A DNA stretch of 64,000 bases. It comes from JACKFE01 sp050248735 (GTDB lineage Bacteria; Nitrospirota; Nitrospiria; Nitrospirales; UBA8639). A program made the position numbers and the translations under genes. Shown here piece after piece: positions 53,343-63,492 of this stretch; the first letter of the stretch is position 1, and each line of letters opens with the position of its first letter. The stretch lies in NCBI GenBank assembly GCA_050248735.1, contig JBFWRU010000012.1, positions 44,543 to 108,542 of the forward strand, read 5' to 3'. Below the pieces are notes generated by a model. That model was given only the letters and a program-made list of their open reading frames with translations, had not been told where the DNA came from and did no database searches.

Positions 53343-55511
53343 ATGGAGAGGGAGATAGTACGGATTGGGGGCGAACATTATATTCTAGCCACATCTGCCC
53401 TTGCCGATGCCCGAACGCATGTCTTAAAGCATGGAGAAACATTTGGTATCTTCAATCGGTACGGGGATATTCAACGCGTTGGCCTGGGTGAGCAGGGGCT
53501 GTATCATGAAGGGACTCGGTTTCTTTCCAAATTGGAATTCAACCTTGAAGAAACCTATCCCTTTCTGCTCAGCTCGACGATCAAGGAAGACAATGCCTTG
53601 CTTGCTGTGGATCTGACCAACCCTGATCGGTATAAAATCGATCAGACGTTCCTTCCACGGGGTACCCTCCATATTTCTCGGACCAAACTTCTTTGGCAGG
53701 CCCGATGTTATGAACAGATCCAGTTTACCAATTACTCCTTAAGTCCGTTAATTTTGAGTTTCTCGATCCAATTTGAGGCGGACTTTGCAGATATCTTTGA
53801 AGTACGAGGGGAGCGACGGTCTCAACGAGGAGTGATGACGGCGACCCTCCTGAAAGGTCAAACCGTCATTTTGGAATATCAGGGGTTGGATCACGTCAAA
53901 AGGGCCACGTATCTGACCGTTGATCCTTTTCCGGCAACCGCTTCTACGAGTTCGATGGTGTTTGAGATACCACTTGCTCCTCATGAGCATAAATCCTTGC
54001 ACATCAATGTAGCCTGTTCGATAGAGGGTCAGATGTCGAAGCCCCTGAACTTTTCTGTGGCTCAAGTCCAGGCCTCCCATGCCTTACATACCGCCAAAGC
54101 CGGATTTTGTACGATTTATAGCAGGAATGAACAATTTAACAACTGGGTCAATCGATCTCTTGATGACATTTGTATGATGACGACTGACCTTCCCCAGGGG
54201 CCGTATCCCTATGCAGGGGTGCCTTGGTTTAGTACCGCTTTTGGGCGGGATGGCATTATTACGGCGTTGGAATGTTTGTGGATCAATCCAGATCTCGCGA
54301 GAGGAGTGTTGACTTTTTTGGCCTCCACCCAAGCGACGGAAATCCTTCCAGATCAAGATGCAGAACCGGGTAAAATTTTGCATGAGACCCGCAAGGGAGA
54401 AATGGCCGCCCTCAAGGAAATTCCATTTGAGCAGTATTACGGGAGTGTCGATTCGACCCCATTATTTATCTTTCTGGCTGGGGCCTATTACGATCGAACG
54501 GGAGACAAGGACTTTATCGTCTCACTCTGGCCTCACCTGGATCGTGCGCTGACATGGATCGATCAATATGGGGATCAAGACCGAGACGGATTCGTAGAGT
54601 ATTTTCGGAAAACCCCCACCGGTTTGGCTCAGCAGGGTTGGAAGGATTCCTATGACTCGGTGTTTCATGCAGACGGGTCACTGGCCGAGGGGCCGATTGC
54701 CCTCTGTGAAGTGCAAGGGTATGTCTATGCTGCCAAACGTGCTGCATCTAAATTGGCAGGAGTTCTCGGATATTCCGAGCGGGCTAAAGCGCTTGGTGAA
54801 GAAGCCCATGCGCTCCGTGACCAATTCAATCGAAAATTTTGGTCAGACCGATTAGGTACCTATGTGTTAGCTCTTGATGGGAACAAGCAGCCCTGTGCTA
54901 TTCGGTCCACGAATGCCGGTCATACGCTCTTCACGGGAATTGCGCTAAAGGATCGGGCTGAACTGATTGTCAGAGGATTTTTGGAGGAAGAGTTTTTTTC
55001 TGGTTGGGGGATACGGACTATCCCGACGAATGAAATCCGGTATAACCCCATGGCCTATCATAACGGGTCGATTTGGCCGCACGACAATGCCCTTATTGCC
55101 TTGGGAATGAGGCATTATGGGTTGACTGAAGGCGTTGAACGGGTCTTAGGGGGTCTATTTGATATGAGTATTCATGTTGACTTACATCGACTCCCAGAGC
55201 TGATTTGTGGGTTCAAACGAAAGTCCGGGGAAAGTCCTATTCTGTACCCCGTTGCCTGTGCCCCACAGGCATGGGCGGCGGGAGCCGTATTTTTGCTTTT
55301 GCAAGCCTGTTTAGGTCTTTCCTTTCAAGGAGACGACCGAAAAATTCGATTTACTAACCCGTATCTTCCAGAGTTTTTGCCTGCTCTTCAAATTAAGAAC
55401 CTTCGCATGGGAAAATATTCGGTGGACATGGAATTAACCAGAACAAACTCAGACGTCATGATCAATGTGACAAGAAAAGAAGGTGATCTTAATGTTGTCA
55501 CCGTCAGATGA
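53343..55511 (+). CDS. Amylo-alpha-1,6-glucosidase / glycogen debranching-type enzyme
   Basis: The ATG at 53343 follows AAAGGAGAG. The 722-residue protein has an N-terminal GDE_N-like beta domain (EHYILATSALADARTHVLKHGETFGIFNRYGDI) and a C-terminal six-hairpin glucosidase (GVPWFSTAFGRDGIITALECLWINPDLARGVL; WKDSYDSVFHADG; MAYHNGSIWPHDNALIALGMR). Asp in FGRDG and Glu/Asp of later loops are the likely acid/base residues. The enzyme should cleave branch or terminal glucose from glucans. It is the second gene after a GT4 glycosyltransferase, though with a 585-base gap. Confidence 0.88.
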   Translation: MEREIVRIGGEHYILATSALADARTHVLKHGETFGIFNRYGDIQRVGLGEQGLYHEGTRFLSKLEFNLEETYPFLLSSTIKEDNALLAVDLTNPDRYKIDQTFLPRGTLHISRTKLLWQARCYEQIQFTNYSLSPLILSFSIQFEADFADIFEVRGERRSQRGVMTATLLKGQTVILEYQGLDHVKRATYLTVDPFPATASTSSMVFEIPLAPHEHKSLHINVACSIEGQMSKPLNFSVAQVQASHALHTAKAGFCTIYSRNEQFNNWVNRSLDDICMMTTDLPQGPYPYAGVPWFSTAFGRDGIITALECLWINPDLARGVLTFLASTQATEILPDQDAEPGKILHETRKGEMAALKEIPFEQYYGSVDSTPLFIFLAGAYYDRTGDKDFIVSLWPHLDRALTWIDQYGDQDRDGFVEYFRKTPTGLAQQGWKDSYDSVFHADGSLAEGPIALCEVQGYVYAAKRAASKLAGVLGYSERAKALGEEAHALRDQFNRKFWSDRLGTYVLALDGNKQPCAIRSTNAGHTLFTGIALKDRAELIVRGFLEEEFFSGWGIRTIPTNEIRYNPMAYHNGSIWPHDNALIALGMRHYGLTEGVERVLGGLFDMSIHVDLHRLPELICGFKRKSGESPILYPVACAPQAWAAGAVFLLLQACLGLSFQGDDRKIRFTNPYLPEFLPALQIKNLRMGKYSVDMELTRTNSDVMINVTRKEGDLNVVTVR

Positions 55512-56457
55512 CATTGATCTTAATCCCAAGCTATCTCAAAAAAACCTAGAACCGCTCTTGCGGCGGATCCCAACCAGCGCTCAAAGCAGATTTTCAAAAT
55601 TCTGGCAATATGGGGATAGTGAGATGGAGGGAGCCTCTTGCACTATGAATGTCATTTGAAAAGTCCAGCAATGCATGTTTTTATGAATTCCATATGGACC
55701 GCAATTCTACATTAATTATAATTATATTACGCGAATACCGTTGGGCTTTGGCCTTGTTTTTACAGATCAAAGCATTTAGATGAAATTCTCAGTGCTGACC
55801 GTCACGACTTGCAGTTGTCCTGGATCATGGAGAGGGCTCGGTCAGTTGATTCAGGTAGCGGATAGCCCTCATGCTCGCTCTGGTTATACAACAACATCGA
55901 TTGAGGCATTGAAAAGGTGAGGGGTAACTGCGAAATTTCAATGTTGTTCTCCAGCCGGTATTGCTGCTTTACTTAAGTGAATAGGAGCCGATTTTATTTT
56001 GAACCCCACAACTTATTGGCTCAAAGATCGCCCTAAACTTTTTAGATCTGAGTGAATTCGCACATTGAAAGTGTGCGTTTTTTGCTTATGTCTGACAAAT
56101 AATCGTTTCCGTGTATTCTTGATGGAATCCAAAATGCCCGTAACGCAATGGTTTTTGCGAAAGAACCAATTTAGCAATTGGAGTATGGATAGGGTAGGCC
56201 CATGAAATCCAAAACATATCTTCAGACGACCTTCATGAAAAAATACGTATTAATTTATTCTAAAGAAAAGAGGTAACTTTTTTTAGGTGAGTTGTGGCGT
56301 AAGATTTGCCTTTTAATGCGAGATGTTGGATGACCGATCCAAGGGATTGGTCTTGTGCATTGACCTGTTGAACCGTTTGCCATTCAAAGTGGGGGGAAGT
56401 GAAATATAAGCCCAATGGTAAAATAGTAAAGCCGCCGGGCGAGAGGAGTGAGAAAGT
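55512..56457. other. Long intergenic region before the GAF activator
   Basis: Nearly 950 bases with no convincing gene. It contains a plus-strand terminator-like hairpin at 56059-56083, with no gene before it for more than 500 bases. A small RNA or leader ending there is possible. AT-rich segment near 55708-55735. Confidence 0.5.
56059..56083 (+). terminator. Orphan intrinsic terminator
   Basis: CGCACA-TTGAAAG-TGTGCG is a 6-bp stem followed directly by a T-run (six T). This is a typical rho-independent terminator for a plus-strand transcript, but the nearest upstream plus-strand gene ends at 55511. Confidence 0.7.
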
Positions 56458-58032
56458 ATGCGTGATATGCCAGTTTCCCTTCAAATGAATCGGAGTGTTG
56501 TGAGTAAGGGGGTTGGGCCCACCTTTTATCAAACCCTTTTGGAGGTTTCCAACGTTTTAAATTCTCAACGCAATACGGAAAATCTATGGAAAGCTATTAC
56601 GGGTCATATTAAACAGGTGATTCAATGGGAGCGGGCCGGTATTACCCTCTATCACGCGGACATTGATGCCTTCCGATTTTACGCGGTTGAGACGAGCATG
56701 CCAGTGGTATTTCTGAAATGCGAGGCGGTCATTCCCCGGTCAGGGAGTGCAATGGGTTGGGTCTATGAGCATAAACAGATTCATGTGCGGCCAAATTTAC
56801 AATACGAACCATTATTTGTTGAAGATGAGTACTATCGTAAAGAAGGTTTAGGGAGAATGATCAATATTCCCCTGGTGGTCAGGGAGCAGTGCTTGGGTTC
56901 GTTGAATATTGGGAGTGTGGAATCGGGACCGCCTGATCCCGAAAATGTTCAATTTCTCTCCCAGGTGGCCAAGCAGATCGCCTTAGCCATAGATAATGTC
57001 TTGGCTTATGAAGAAATTAATCAACTGAAAGAACAATTGTCACGGGAAAATGCCTATCTCCTGGAAGAAATAAAAATTTCACATGACTTTGGAGCGATGG
57101 TTGGAACCAGTCAAAAATTTAAAAAGGTGTTGGATCTGGCGCAAGCGGTGGGTCCGACCAATAGTACCGTCTTGGTGACAGGCGAAACCGGAACGGGGAA
57201 AGAACTGTTGGCACGCCTTATTCATGAGTTGAGCCCCAGGAAGCATAAGCCGTTTGTCAGGGTGAATTGTGCGGCGTTGCCTTCAGGTCTGGTTGAAAGT
57301 GAACTCTTTGGCCATGAAAAGGGGGCCTTTACCGGGGCCGAACAATTTCGACAAGGGAAATTCGAATTGGCGGACCAGGGCACTCTGTTTTTGGATGAAA
57401 TCGGAGAGATGCCGATAGAGGCCCAGGCGAAACTTCTTCGTGTTCTTCAAGATGGCGTGGTGGAACGGGTGGGAGGAATCAAATGGAAAGATGTGGATGT
57501 TCGGATCATTGCGGCCACCAACACCGATTTAAATAAGGCCATTCTGACAGGTCGGTTTCGGTCTGATCTCTATTACCGCCTGAATGTGTTCCCTATAGAT
57601 TTGCCTCCTCTTCGCGAACGTCCTCAGGACATTCCCTTGCTAGTGCGGCATTTCATGGAAAAAAACCGTGAGCAATTCAAACGGCCTTCTCAGGAAATTA
57701 CGCCGGATTCATTGGGAAAATTAGTGCAATATCAATGGCCAGGAAATATCCGGGAATTGAAAAATATCATTGAGCGTGCCATGATTTTATCCGATTCCTC
57801 TACCTTGGAAATTGAAGAGACTTACATTACGAAATCCGCTCCCCAGTCTGAAGTTTTGCCTTCAAGCAAATTGAAGGACTTGGAACGGTTGCGTATCGAA
57901 CAGGCACTGGAAACTTGCGAATGGCGGATTGAGGGGCCTTTGGGGGCCGCTAAACAACTGGGCTTACACCCCAGCACACTCCGGTATCGCATTAAAAAGC
58001 TGGGACTTCGTGCTTTGCGGAATGTTTCCTGA
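56458..58032 (+). CDS. GAF-AAA+-Fis sigma-54 activator, copy 1
   Basis: A 524-residue activator with an N-terminal GAF domain (about 25-185, with VIPRSGSAMGWVYEHKQIHVRPNL), AAA+ domain (GETGTGKE, GAFTGA, LFLDEIGE) and a Fis-type HTH (GPLGAAKQLGLHPSTLRYRIKKLGL). FhlA/NorR-type proteins of this layout sense a small molecule or redox state directly. The start overlaps a weak ribosome site (GAGAGGAG). A paralogue starts 359 bases downstream on the same strand. Both precede the nitrite-oxidation genes, which suggests that they control them. No sigma-54 promoter was found upstream of those genes. Confidence 0.93.
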   Translation: MRDMPVSLQMNRSVVSKGVGPTFYQTLLEVSNVLNSQRNTENLWKAITGHIKQVIQWERAGITLYHADIDAFRFYAVETSMPVVFLKCEAVIPRSGSAMGWVYEHKQIHVRPNLQYEPLFVEDEYYRKEGLGRMINIPLVVREQCLGSLNIGSVESGPPDPENVQFLSQVAKQIALAIDNVLAYEEINQLKEQLSRENAYLLEEIKISHDFGAMVGTSQKFKKVLDLAQAVGPTNSTVLVTGETGTGKELLARLIHELSPRKHKPFVRVNCAALPSGLVESELFGHEKGAFTGAEQFRQGKFELADQGTLFLDEIGEMPIEAQAKLLRVLQDGVVERVGGIKWKDVDVRIIAATNTDLNKAILTGRFRSDLYYRLNVFPIDLPPLRERPQDIPLLVRHFMEKNREQFKRPSQEITPDSLGKLVQYQWPGNIRELKNIIERAMILSDSSTLEIEETYITKSAPQSEVLPSSKLKDLERLRIEQALETCEWRIEGPLGAAKQLGLHPSTLRYRIKKLGLRALRNVS

Positions 58033-58391
58033 CAGCCCTTTCCCTCTTCCTGAATACCGTGAAGTCCCTTATCTAAAATATACCCACTGCTAATCAATCC
58101 CGTGGTTCAAGTCGTCTGAGTTCACGCAGTTTTTGAATGCGGCCGAACCTTCTCTTGCTCGGAACTTGCTATTTCTGCGCCTCTTCCGAACGAATTCTTA
58201 TTTAGCAATCACATCTTCGCGAATGGATCACCGTTTGCCCCAGGGGGATGGCAGGCGGGCATTACGACCGTAGAGGGTAGCCGGACTGCGGCGGACAGGA
58301 AAAAAGTATCAGTTAGGTCTTAAAAATGCTCCTAGTCGACACCTCCTTTCTGTCTGTGCTTGAATGTTCGGTAACCAAGGAATGAAGGAAG
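58033..58391. other. Intergenic region between the two activators
   Basis: No gene seen. TGGCAGG near 58258 resembles a -24 element but has no -12 partner. Confidence 0.4.
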
Positions 58392-59915
58392 ATGGGACCA
58401 CTTGAAAGAAATTATCGGGCTTTATTAAATGTCGCGATTGAACTTAACTCCCAACGCGACACAAACAATCTTTGGCAAGCGATTACCCAACAAATCAATC
58501 AGGTTCTCCCGTGGGCGCGGGCAAGCGTGACGCTATATGACAAGGAATCCGATGGGTTTCGATTTTACGTCGTAGCGACTAATCTGTCGAAGATCGTGCT
58601 CCAGCAACATTCCGTGATTCCCCGGTCCGGGAGCGGTATGGGATGGGTCTTTGATCACAAAACGATGCATGTTCGTCCCGACCTCAAACAGGAACAGGTT
58701 TTTCTGGAAGATCAATGGTATGTGGAGGAAGGACTGGGACGGATGATCAATTTGCCTCTGTTAGTCAGAGAAAAGTGCTTAGGTGTGCTGAATCTCGGGA
58801 GTGTGGACTCCGGTAACCCTGATTCCGATACCCTTGATTTTTTATCACAAGTGGCGATGCAAATTGCCTATGCGATAGATCATGTCCAGGCCTATGAGGA
58901 GAACAACCGCCTGCGTGAGCAGTTGGCTCGCGAAAATGTCTATCTGGTCGAAGAACTCAAACTGACCAAACACTTCGGAGCTATGGTGGGACGAAGTCAA
59001 ACCTTTCAACATGTGTTGGAACTCGCCCGTGAGGTGGCACCCACGACAGCGACTGTTTTAATCACCGGAGAAACCGGAACGGGGAAGGAACTCTTAGCCC
59101 AAGCCATCCATGATTGGAGCTTGCGTAATGACAAACCGTTCATTCGGGTCAATTGCGCTGCGCTTCCCACAGGATTAATTGAAAGTGAACTGTTCGGTCA
59201 TGAACGAGGGGCATTTACCGGAGCCGACTCCAGGCGTGAGGGACGGTTTGAGTTGGCCCATGGCGGGACTTTGTTGTTGGATGAAGTCGGGGAAATGCCC
59301 ATGGAAACGCAAGCGAAATTATTACGGGTGATCCAGGACGGGATGGTGGATCGGGTGGGAGGAAAACAGTCGATCCCGGTGGATATTCGACTGATGGCCT
59401 CGACCAATGCGGACCTACCCTCAGCCATTGAGCGGGGTCGTTTTCGCGCCGATCTCTTCTACCGGCTCAATGTGTTTCCGATCACCATTCCTCCTCTCCG
59501 TGCCAGACCGGAAGATATTCCGGAGCTCGCACAGCATTTTCTTGAACATTATCGGATCAAACTCAAGCGGCCCTGCGAAACGATTGAGCCGGACTCCTTG
59601 GAACGGCTTATCCGCTATTCCTGGCCCGGTAACATTCGGGAACTGGAAAATGTTATTGAACGCGGGGTGATTCTCTCACACCAAAAGATTCTTCGCATCG
59701 ATGAACGGCTTCTGATTCCGCACAGCGCGAAATTCGAGCCTAAGGCTCCCGCAGGACTGGTGGACTTTGAACGGCAACATATTCTTCAAACCCTCGCCTC
59801 CAGTAATTGGCAGATTGAAGGTGGTGGGGGAGCCGCAGAACAATTGGGTCTGGCTCCGAGTACCCTCAGGAGCCGGATCAAAAAGTTGGGTCTTCAACGT
59901 CCCATCACAAAATAA
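58392..59915 (+). CDS. GAF-AAA+-Fis sigma-54 activator, copy 2
   Basis: A 507-residue paralogue of the 56458 gene, with the same GAF (VIPRSGSGMGWVFDHKTMHVRPDL), AAA+ (GETGTGKE, GAFTGA, LLLDEVGE) and HTH (GGGAAEQLGLAPSTLRSRIKKLGL) order. AAGGAAG lies before the ATG. The two differ in the sensor domain, so they may respond to different ligands. A hairpin follows at 60017. Confidence 0.93.
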   Translation: MGPLERNYRALLNVAIELNSQRDTNNLWQAITQQINQVLPWARASVTLYDKESDGFRFYVVATNLSKIVLQQHSVIPRSGSGMGWVFDHKTMHVRPDLKQEQVFLEDQWYVEEGLGRMINLPLLVREKCLGVLNLGSVDSGNPDSDTLDFLSQVAMQIAYAIDHVQAYEENNRLREQLARENVYLVEELKLTKHFGAMVGRSQTFQHVLELAREVAPTTATVLITGETGTGKELLAQAIHDWSLRNDKPFIRVNCAALPTGLIESELFGHERGAFTGADSRREGRFELAHGGTLLLDEVGEMPMETQAKLLRVIQDGMVDRVGGKQSIPVDIRLMASTNADLPSAIERGRFRADLFYRLNVFPITIPPLRARPEDIPELAQHFLEHYRIKLKRPCETIEPDSLERLIRYSWPGNIRELENVIERGVILSHQKILRIDERLLIPHSAKFEPKAPAGLVDFERQHILQTLASSNWQIEGGGGAAEQLGLAPSTLRSRIKKLGLQRPITK

Positions 59916-60268
59916 ACGGCCAGGAAACTTCACTATTCCTGCGCACGTGCTCTAACCTGTTTTCATCCACGGTAAAGATCTTCCCGCGAAGATGCGTGGC
60001 GTCAGGTTGGAATCCCACCACCATTTCCGGTGGTTTTGTAATACCTTCAAAGTTTTCATTATTCTAAATTTCAGCAATTTCCTTCCCGGTGCTCCTGGAA
60101 AATCCGTGGCCCAGTGTATGCAGGGATGCAAATGGATTCTATTGGAAGGGTGGATAGGTGCGTCCTCTTCATTTTTGATTTTGATGATTCCGAAAATGAA
60201 GAGAACAGATGCCTGATGAAAAATCTTAGATGGAAACATTCCATTAAACCAATGAGGCGCTAAGCAGA
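59916..60268. other. Intergenic region after activator copy 2
   Basis: No gene; a short plus-strand frame (59992-60216) lacks a ribosome site. It contains the hairpin at 60017-60037. Confidence 0.4.
60017..60037 (+). terminator. Short hairpin with T-run after activator copy 2
   Basis: ACCACC-ATTTCC-GGTGGT followed by TTT. The stem is short, so termination would be modest. Confidence 0.5.
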
Positions 60269-60979
60269 ATGAAATTTTATCTTGATACGGCCAGTATGAC
60301 GGAGATCCAGGAAGTGATGAGTCTGGGACTGCTTGATGGGGTGGCTATGAATGCCTATTCAAGCGCTGAGCAGGGGATGACTTTCTATCAGGGGCTACGT
60401 GAAATTTGTCGTCATGTCAATGGACCAATCAGCGTGGGAATGTTGAGCATCGAAGAAAAAGCCATGATCAAAGAAGGAAAGGAATTAGCCAAGATTCATG
60501 GGAATATCATCGTGAAGTGTCCATTGACTCCCGCGGGACTTAAGGCCACAAAGCGTCTGACCGCAGAGGGTATCAGAGTGAATGTCTCACTGTGCTTTTC
60601 CCTGGCCCAGGCCTTGGTTTCTGCTAAAGCCGGGGCCTGGTGTGTGTCCCTTTGCCCGGATAACCTTGATCGTCCTCAATATATAGAAACCAATCGGCCT
60701 CACCATGAGGTGAATGGATGTGGAAACGAGGATTCGTCTCCCGGAGACGGGATCGAATTGATACGCCAAATTGTCAAATTATTTCAGAGCTGTGGCTATC
60801 CGACTCAGATTATGTTGACGGGGATTCGTTCCCCGGAGCATGTGAAAAATGCCGCATTAGGAGGGGCGCACATTTGTATGATGGCCTTTCCCATTGTGGC
60901 CCACCTGTGTGATCCCTCCTTGAATTCCTTCCCCAGGCCCATCTCCGTTGGCCAAGAAAATTATTTTAAAAAAGTCTAG
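60269..60979 (+). CDS. Transaldolase/fructose-6-phosphate aldolase-like protein, divergent
   Basis: A 236-residue TIM-barrel protein starting MKFYLDTASMTEIQEVMSLGLLDGV, the TalC/FSA-type beginning with Asp in LDT. The Schiff-base Lys is retained in IIVKCPLTPAGLKA. However, the conserved T-N-P segment after the first strands reads AMNAYSS, and the later strand reads VSLCFSLAQALVSAKAGAWCVSLCP, rich in Cys where the family has Ser/Thr and Pro/Phe. Activity on sugar phosphates is possible but substrate use may have changed. It lies between the activators and the oxidase gene. The ribosome site is weak. Confidence 0.82.
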   Translation: MKFYLDTASMTEIQEVMSLGLLDGVAMNAYSSAEQGMTFYQGLREICRHVNGPISVGMLSIEEKAMIKEGKELAKIHGNIIVKCPLTPAGLKATKRLTAEGIRVNVSLCFSLAQALVSAKAGAWCVSLCPDNLDRPQYIETNRPHHEVNGCGNEDSSPGDGIELIRQIVKLFQSCGYPTQIMLTGIRSPEHVKNAALGGAHICMMAFPIVAHLCDPSLNSFPRPISVGQENYFKKV

Positions 60980-61392
60980 ATTCAAAATCAGCTTGAACCG
61001 TTCGTTCCTCACTCAATTGAGAATGAGTGTATCCGGGAATCGGTTTGGTGTAGGCGATTGATAGCCCACGCCAAGAGGTGGCCGATCCACGATCAACCAC
61101 CACGCCTTTTCGCGGGCGACCATGAAAGATGAACATTGTTAAACGATGAAAAAAGAATACTCTCCTGTATTGGTGGTGTTTTTATCCGTGGAAACTATTT
61201 TTCATGAAAGGCATGGCACGTGCAAACATCGCTATACATCGGAAAACGCATACCACGAAAGTTCCATGAGAGTAGCCGATCAGATAGAAATCTGACCATG
61301 CATTTATGTGTATTCCACATCTGATTGAAGACATGTTGGATGCGTAAGGCGACCGGAGACTGAGGAGCCATTGAGGTAGAAGGAGGGAACAG
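60980..61392. other. Intergenic region before the bd-like oxidase gene
   Basis: No gene. TGGCACG at 61214-61220 is an exact -24 sequence, but the -12 element expected at 61225-61228 is absent. CACTCA…TGAGTG near 61010 is a possible weak terminator of the transaldolase gene. Confidence 0.45.
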
Positions 61393-63354
61393 ATGAGGAA
61401 GAAGAGGATTGAAATGTTTCTCCGCCATTGTGGGGCACTCGCCATTCTCGTCCTGGTCATGGGGGTATTGTTGCTTCCGATCGGAGTCAATCTGTCAATG
61501 GTATGGGGGAATGCCGAAACGGGAGTGGAGGCGGACATTACAGGAGAAGAAGGGCAGGAGATCTCCGATAATGAGGCCGAGGATGCCGTCGAAATAGGCA
61601 GAGATGTGTACTACAAGACCGAGGGTGTGGTCTCAGGACATCCGGCCCCCAAGACCATGAATGATACCCATGACTATCCCCGATACGGGGAATTTGAAAG
61701 CCGTGTGTTGATTTGGATCGCCAACCAACAGCATTTGTATTACGGAAGTTTTGTCCTGGCCGTTCCAATTTTTTGCATGATCATCGAATTTGTCGGAATG
61801 ATGACCAAGGATCGAGGCATGGCCAAAAAATACGACCAACTCGCCTACGATTTTATCAGGATCAGTCTGACGGCCTACTCCTTGACGGCCATATTGGGCG
61901 GCATTCTTCTCTTTACGTTTCTGACGCTCTATCCGACTTTTTTCAGTTATTTGTCCGGAATTTTCCGTCCGGTCATGCATATCTACGCGCTGCTCTTCGT
62001 CGCCGAAAGCGGGACGTTATATATCTACTATTATGGCTGGGACCGAATGAAAGAGGGCGTGCTGAAGTGGGTCCATCTCAGTATCGCCGTGGTCCTGAAT
62101 GCGATAGGCACTGTGCTCATGTTCCTGGCCAATTCATGGATCGCCTTCATGATGTCGCCGGCCGGAGTGGATGAGCAAGGACAATATCTCGGGAATATCT
62201 GGCATGCGATTCATAGTGCCTTGTGGAATCCCCTGAACGTGCACCGCATATTAGGAAACATGGCATTCGGGGGCAGCGTTGTGGCGGCCTACGCGGCTTA
62301 CCGGTTTTTATCGGCCAAATCAGATGAAGAACGGGCTCATTATGACTGGATGGGATATGTGGCGATGTTTATTGCCGTGATTTTCCTGATCCCCTTGCCC
62401 TTTGCGGGTTATTGGCTCATGCGGGAAGTGTATGCGTATCGACAGCAAATGGGTATCACCCTCATGGGAGGATTACTTGCCTGGTTGTTCATTATTCAGG
62501 CCACCATGATCGGAGCCCTCTTTCTCAGCACCAGTTACTACCTGTGGCAGTGTTTCGGGCGAATGCCCGGCGCTGAACGGTTTCAGCGCTATATCAAATA
62601 TTTGGTGTTTATTGCGGTGGTCGGACTCCTGGTGTTTATCACCCCGCATACCATCGTCATGACCCCGGCTGAGTTGAAGGCTATGGGTGGTCAACAGCAT
62701 CCCGTCCTAGGAAACTATGGCGTCATGTCCGCCAAGAACGGTGGGATCAATATGTTGATCATTGTGACCATTATCAGTTTCATCTGGTACCAACGCGGGA
62801 ATCTGATTCCGGTCGTGCCCTGGAAGCGTCTTGGCAATGTGTTCATGATCTGCTTTTTTGTCATGGGGAGTCTCAATATTATTTGGCTGGCCATCTACGG
62901 CTATTACATCCCCGCCAACGTGAGGATCGGTCTGTCGGTTCCTCAAGTCGCCACCACCATGTCCTGTTTATTGTTGATGGCACCCCTGAATCTTCTGATG
63001 CTGAAAGGGGCAAAATCCGCGGGGCCGATCCGGTGGGGGAAAATGCCGCCTCGGTCCCAATATGCCCTCATTGCGCTGGCCACAGAATTCACATGGATGA
63101 TGGCGTTGATGGGCTATATTCGCTCCTCCGTCCGCCTCTTTTGGCATGTGAATGAGGTGATGCGGGACAACTCTCCATGGGCTTATACCCATACGATTGG
63201 ATTTGCGGCCAATATGATTTCGTTTAACGTGCTGCTGTTCTGGCTCACGATTCTTTTTGTGTTCTGGTTGGCGGCGTTTAGTGGAAAGAAGGCGATAGTG
63301 AAAGAACCCTCTAAGGTCCCTGAGCTCGTGCCTCAATCGACCGGTCAAACCTGA
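61393..63354 (+). CDS. Cytochrome bd-like oxidase subunit (CydA-like, Nitrospira type)
   Basis: A 653-residue membrane protein with an AAGGAGG ribosome site. After an N-terminal helix and an acidic extracytoplasmic stretch (about 45-95), at least 13 hydrophobic helices follow. CydA-like landmarks: His in NQQHLYYGSFVL (position of the high-spin heme ligand), Glu in ALLFVAESGTLYIYYYGWDRM, ANSWIAFMMSPAG, and His in NVHRILGNMAFG (position of the low-spin heme ligand). The C-terminal half is longer than in classical CydA and has further helices. In Nitrospira such proteins lie near nitrite oxidoreductase and may act as terminal oxidase or quinone-linked module. Heme content is inferred. Confidence 0.88.
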   Translation: MRKKRIEMFLRHCGALAILVLVMGVLLLPIGVNLSMVWGNAETGVEADITGEEGQEISDNEAEDAVEIGRDVYYKTEGVVSGHPAPKTMNDTHDYPRYGEFESRVLIWIANQQHLYYGSFVLAVPIFCMIIEFVGMMTKDRGMAKKYDQLAYDFIRISLTAYSLTAILGGILLFTFLTLYPTFFSYLSGIFRPVMHIYALLFVAESGTLYIYYYGWDRMKEGVLKWVHLSIAVVLNAIGTVLMFLANSWIAFMMSPAGVDEQGQYLGNIWHAIHSALWNPLNVHRILGNMAFGGSVVAAYAAYRFLSAKSDEERAHYDWMGYVAMFIAVIFLIPLPFAGYWLMREVYAYRQQMGITLMGGLLAWLFIIQATMIGALFLSTSYYLWQCFGRMPGAERFQRYIKYLVFIAVVGLLVFITPHTIVMTPAELKAMGGQQHPVLGNYGVMSAKNGGINMLIIVTIISFIWYQRGNLIPVVPWKRLGNVFMICFFVMGSLNIIWLAIYGYYIPANVRIGLSVPQVATTMSCLLLMAPLNLLMLKGAKSAGPIRWGKMPPRSQYALIALATEFTWMMALMGYIRSSVRLFWHVNEVMRDNSPWAYTHTIGFAANMISFNVLLFWLTILFVFWLAAFSGKKAIVKEPSKVPELVPQSTGQT

Positions 63355-63492
63355 GGCATGGCTGAGGGAGGCCCTGGCACTAGCCATGAAGTGGTGATCG
63401 CTTGAATCGACTCAATGTGAGCGTGGTGATTTCAGGATTTTCGGCAACCGACAGTGAAAGGGAAATCCAGGGAAATGAAATGAAGGAGGTGA

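Noticed and set aside
55755..55776. Further copy of the GTAAR-N2-YTACA motif
   Set aside because: Only the half CTGTAAAAACAA matches; the spacing of the second half differs, so it was not counted.
61214..61230. Sigma-54 promoter before the bd-like oxidase gene
   Set aside because: TGGCACG matches the -24 element exactly, but the -12 position reads CA instead of GC and lacks TTGC, so it is not a promoter by the usual rule.
63375..63390. Sigma-54 promoter before the small membrane protein and nxrA
   Set aside because: TGGCAC is present, but the -12 element reads ATGA in place of TTGC, one of the invariant bases being wrong.
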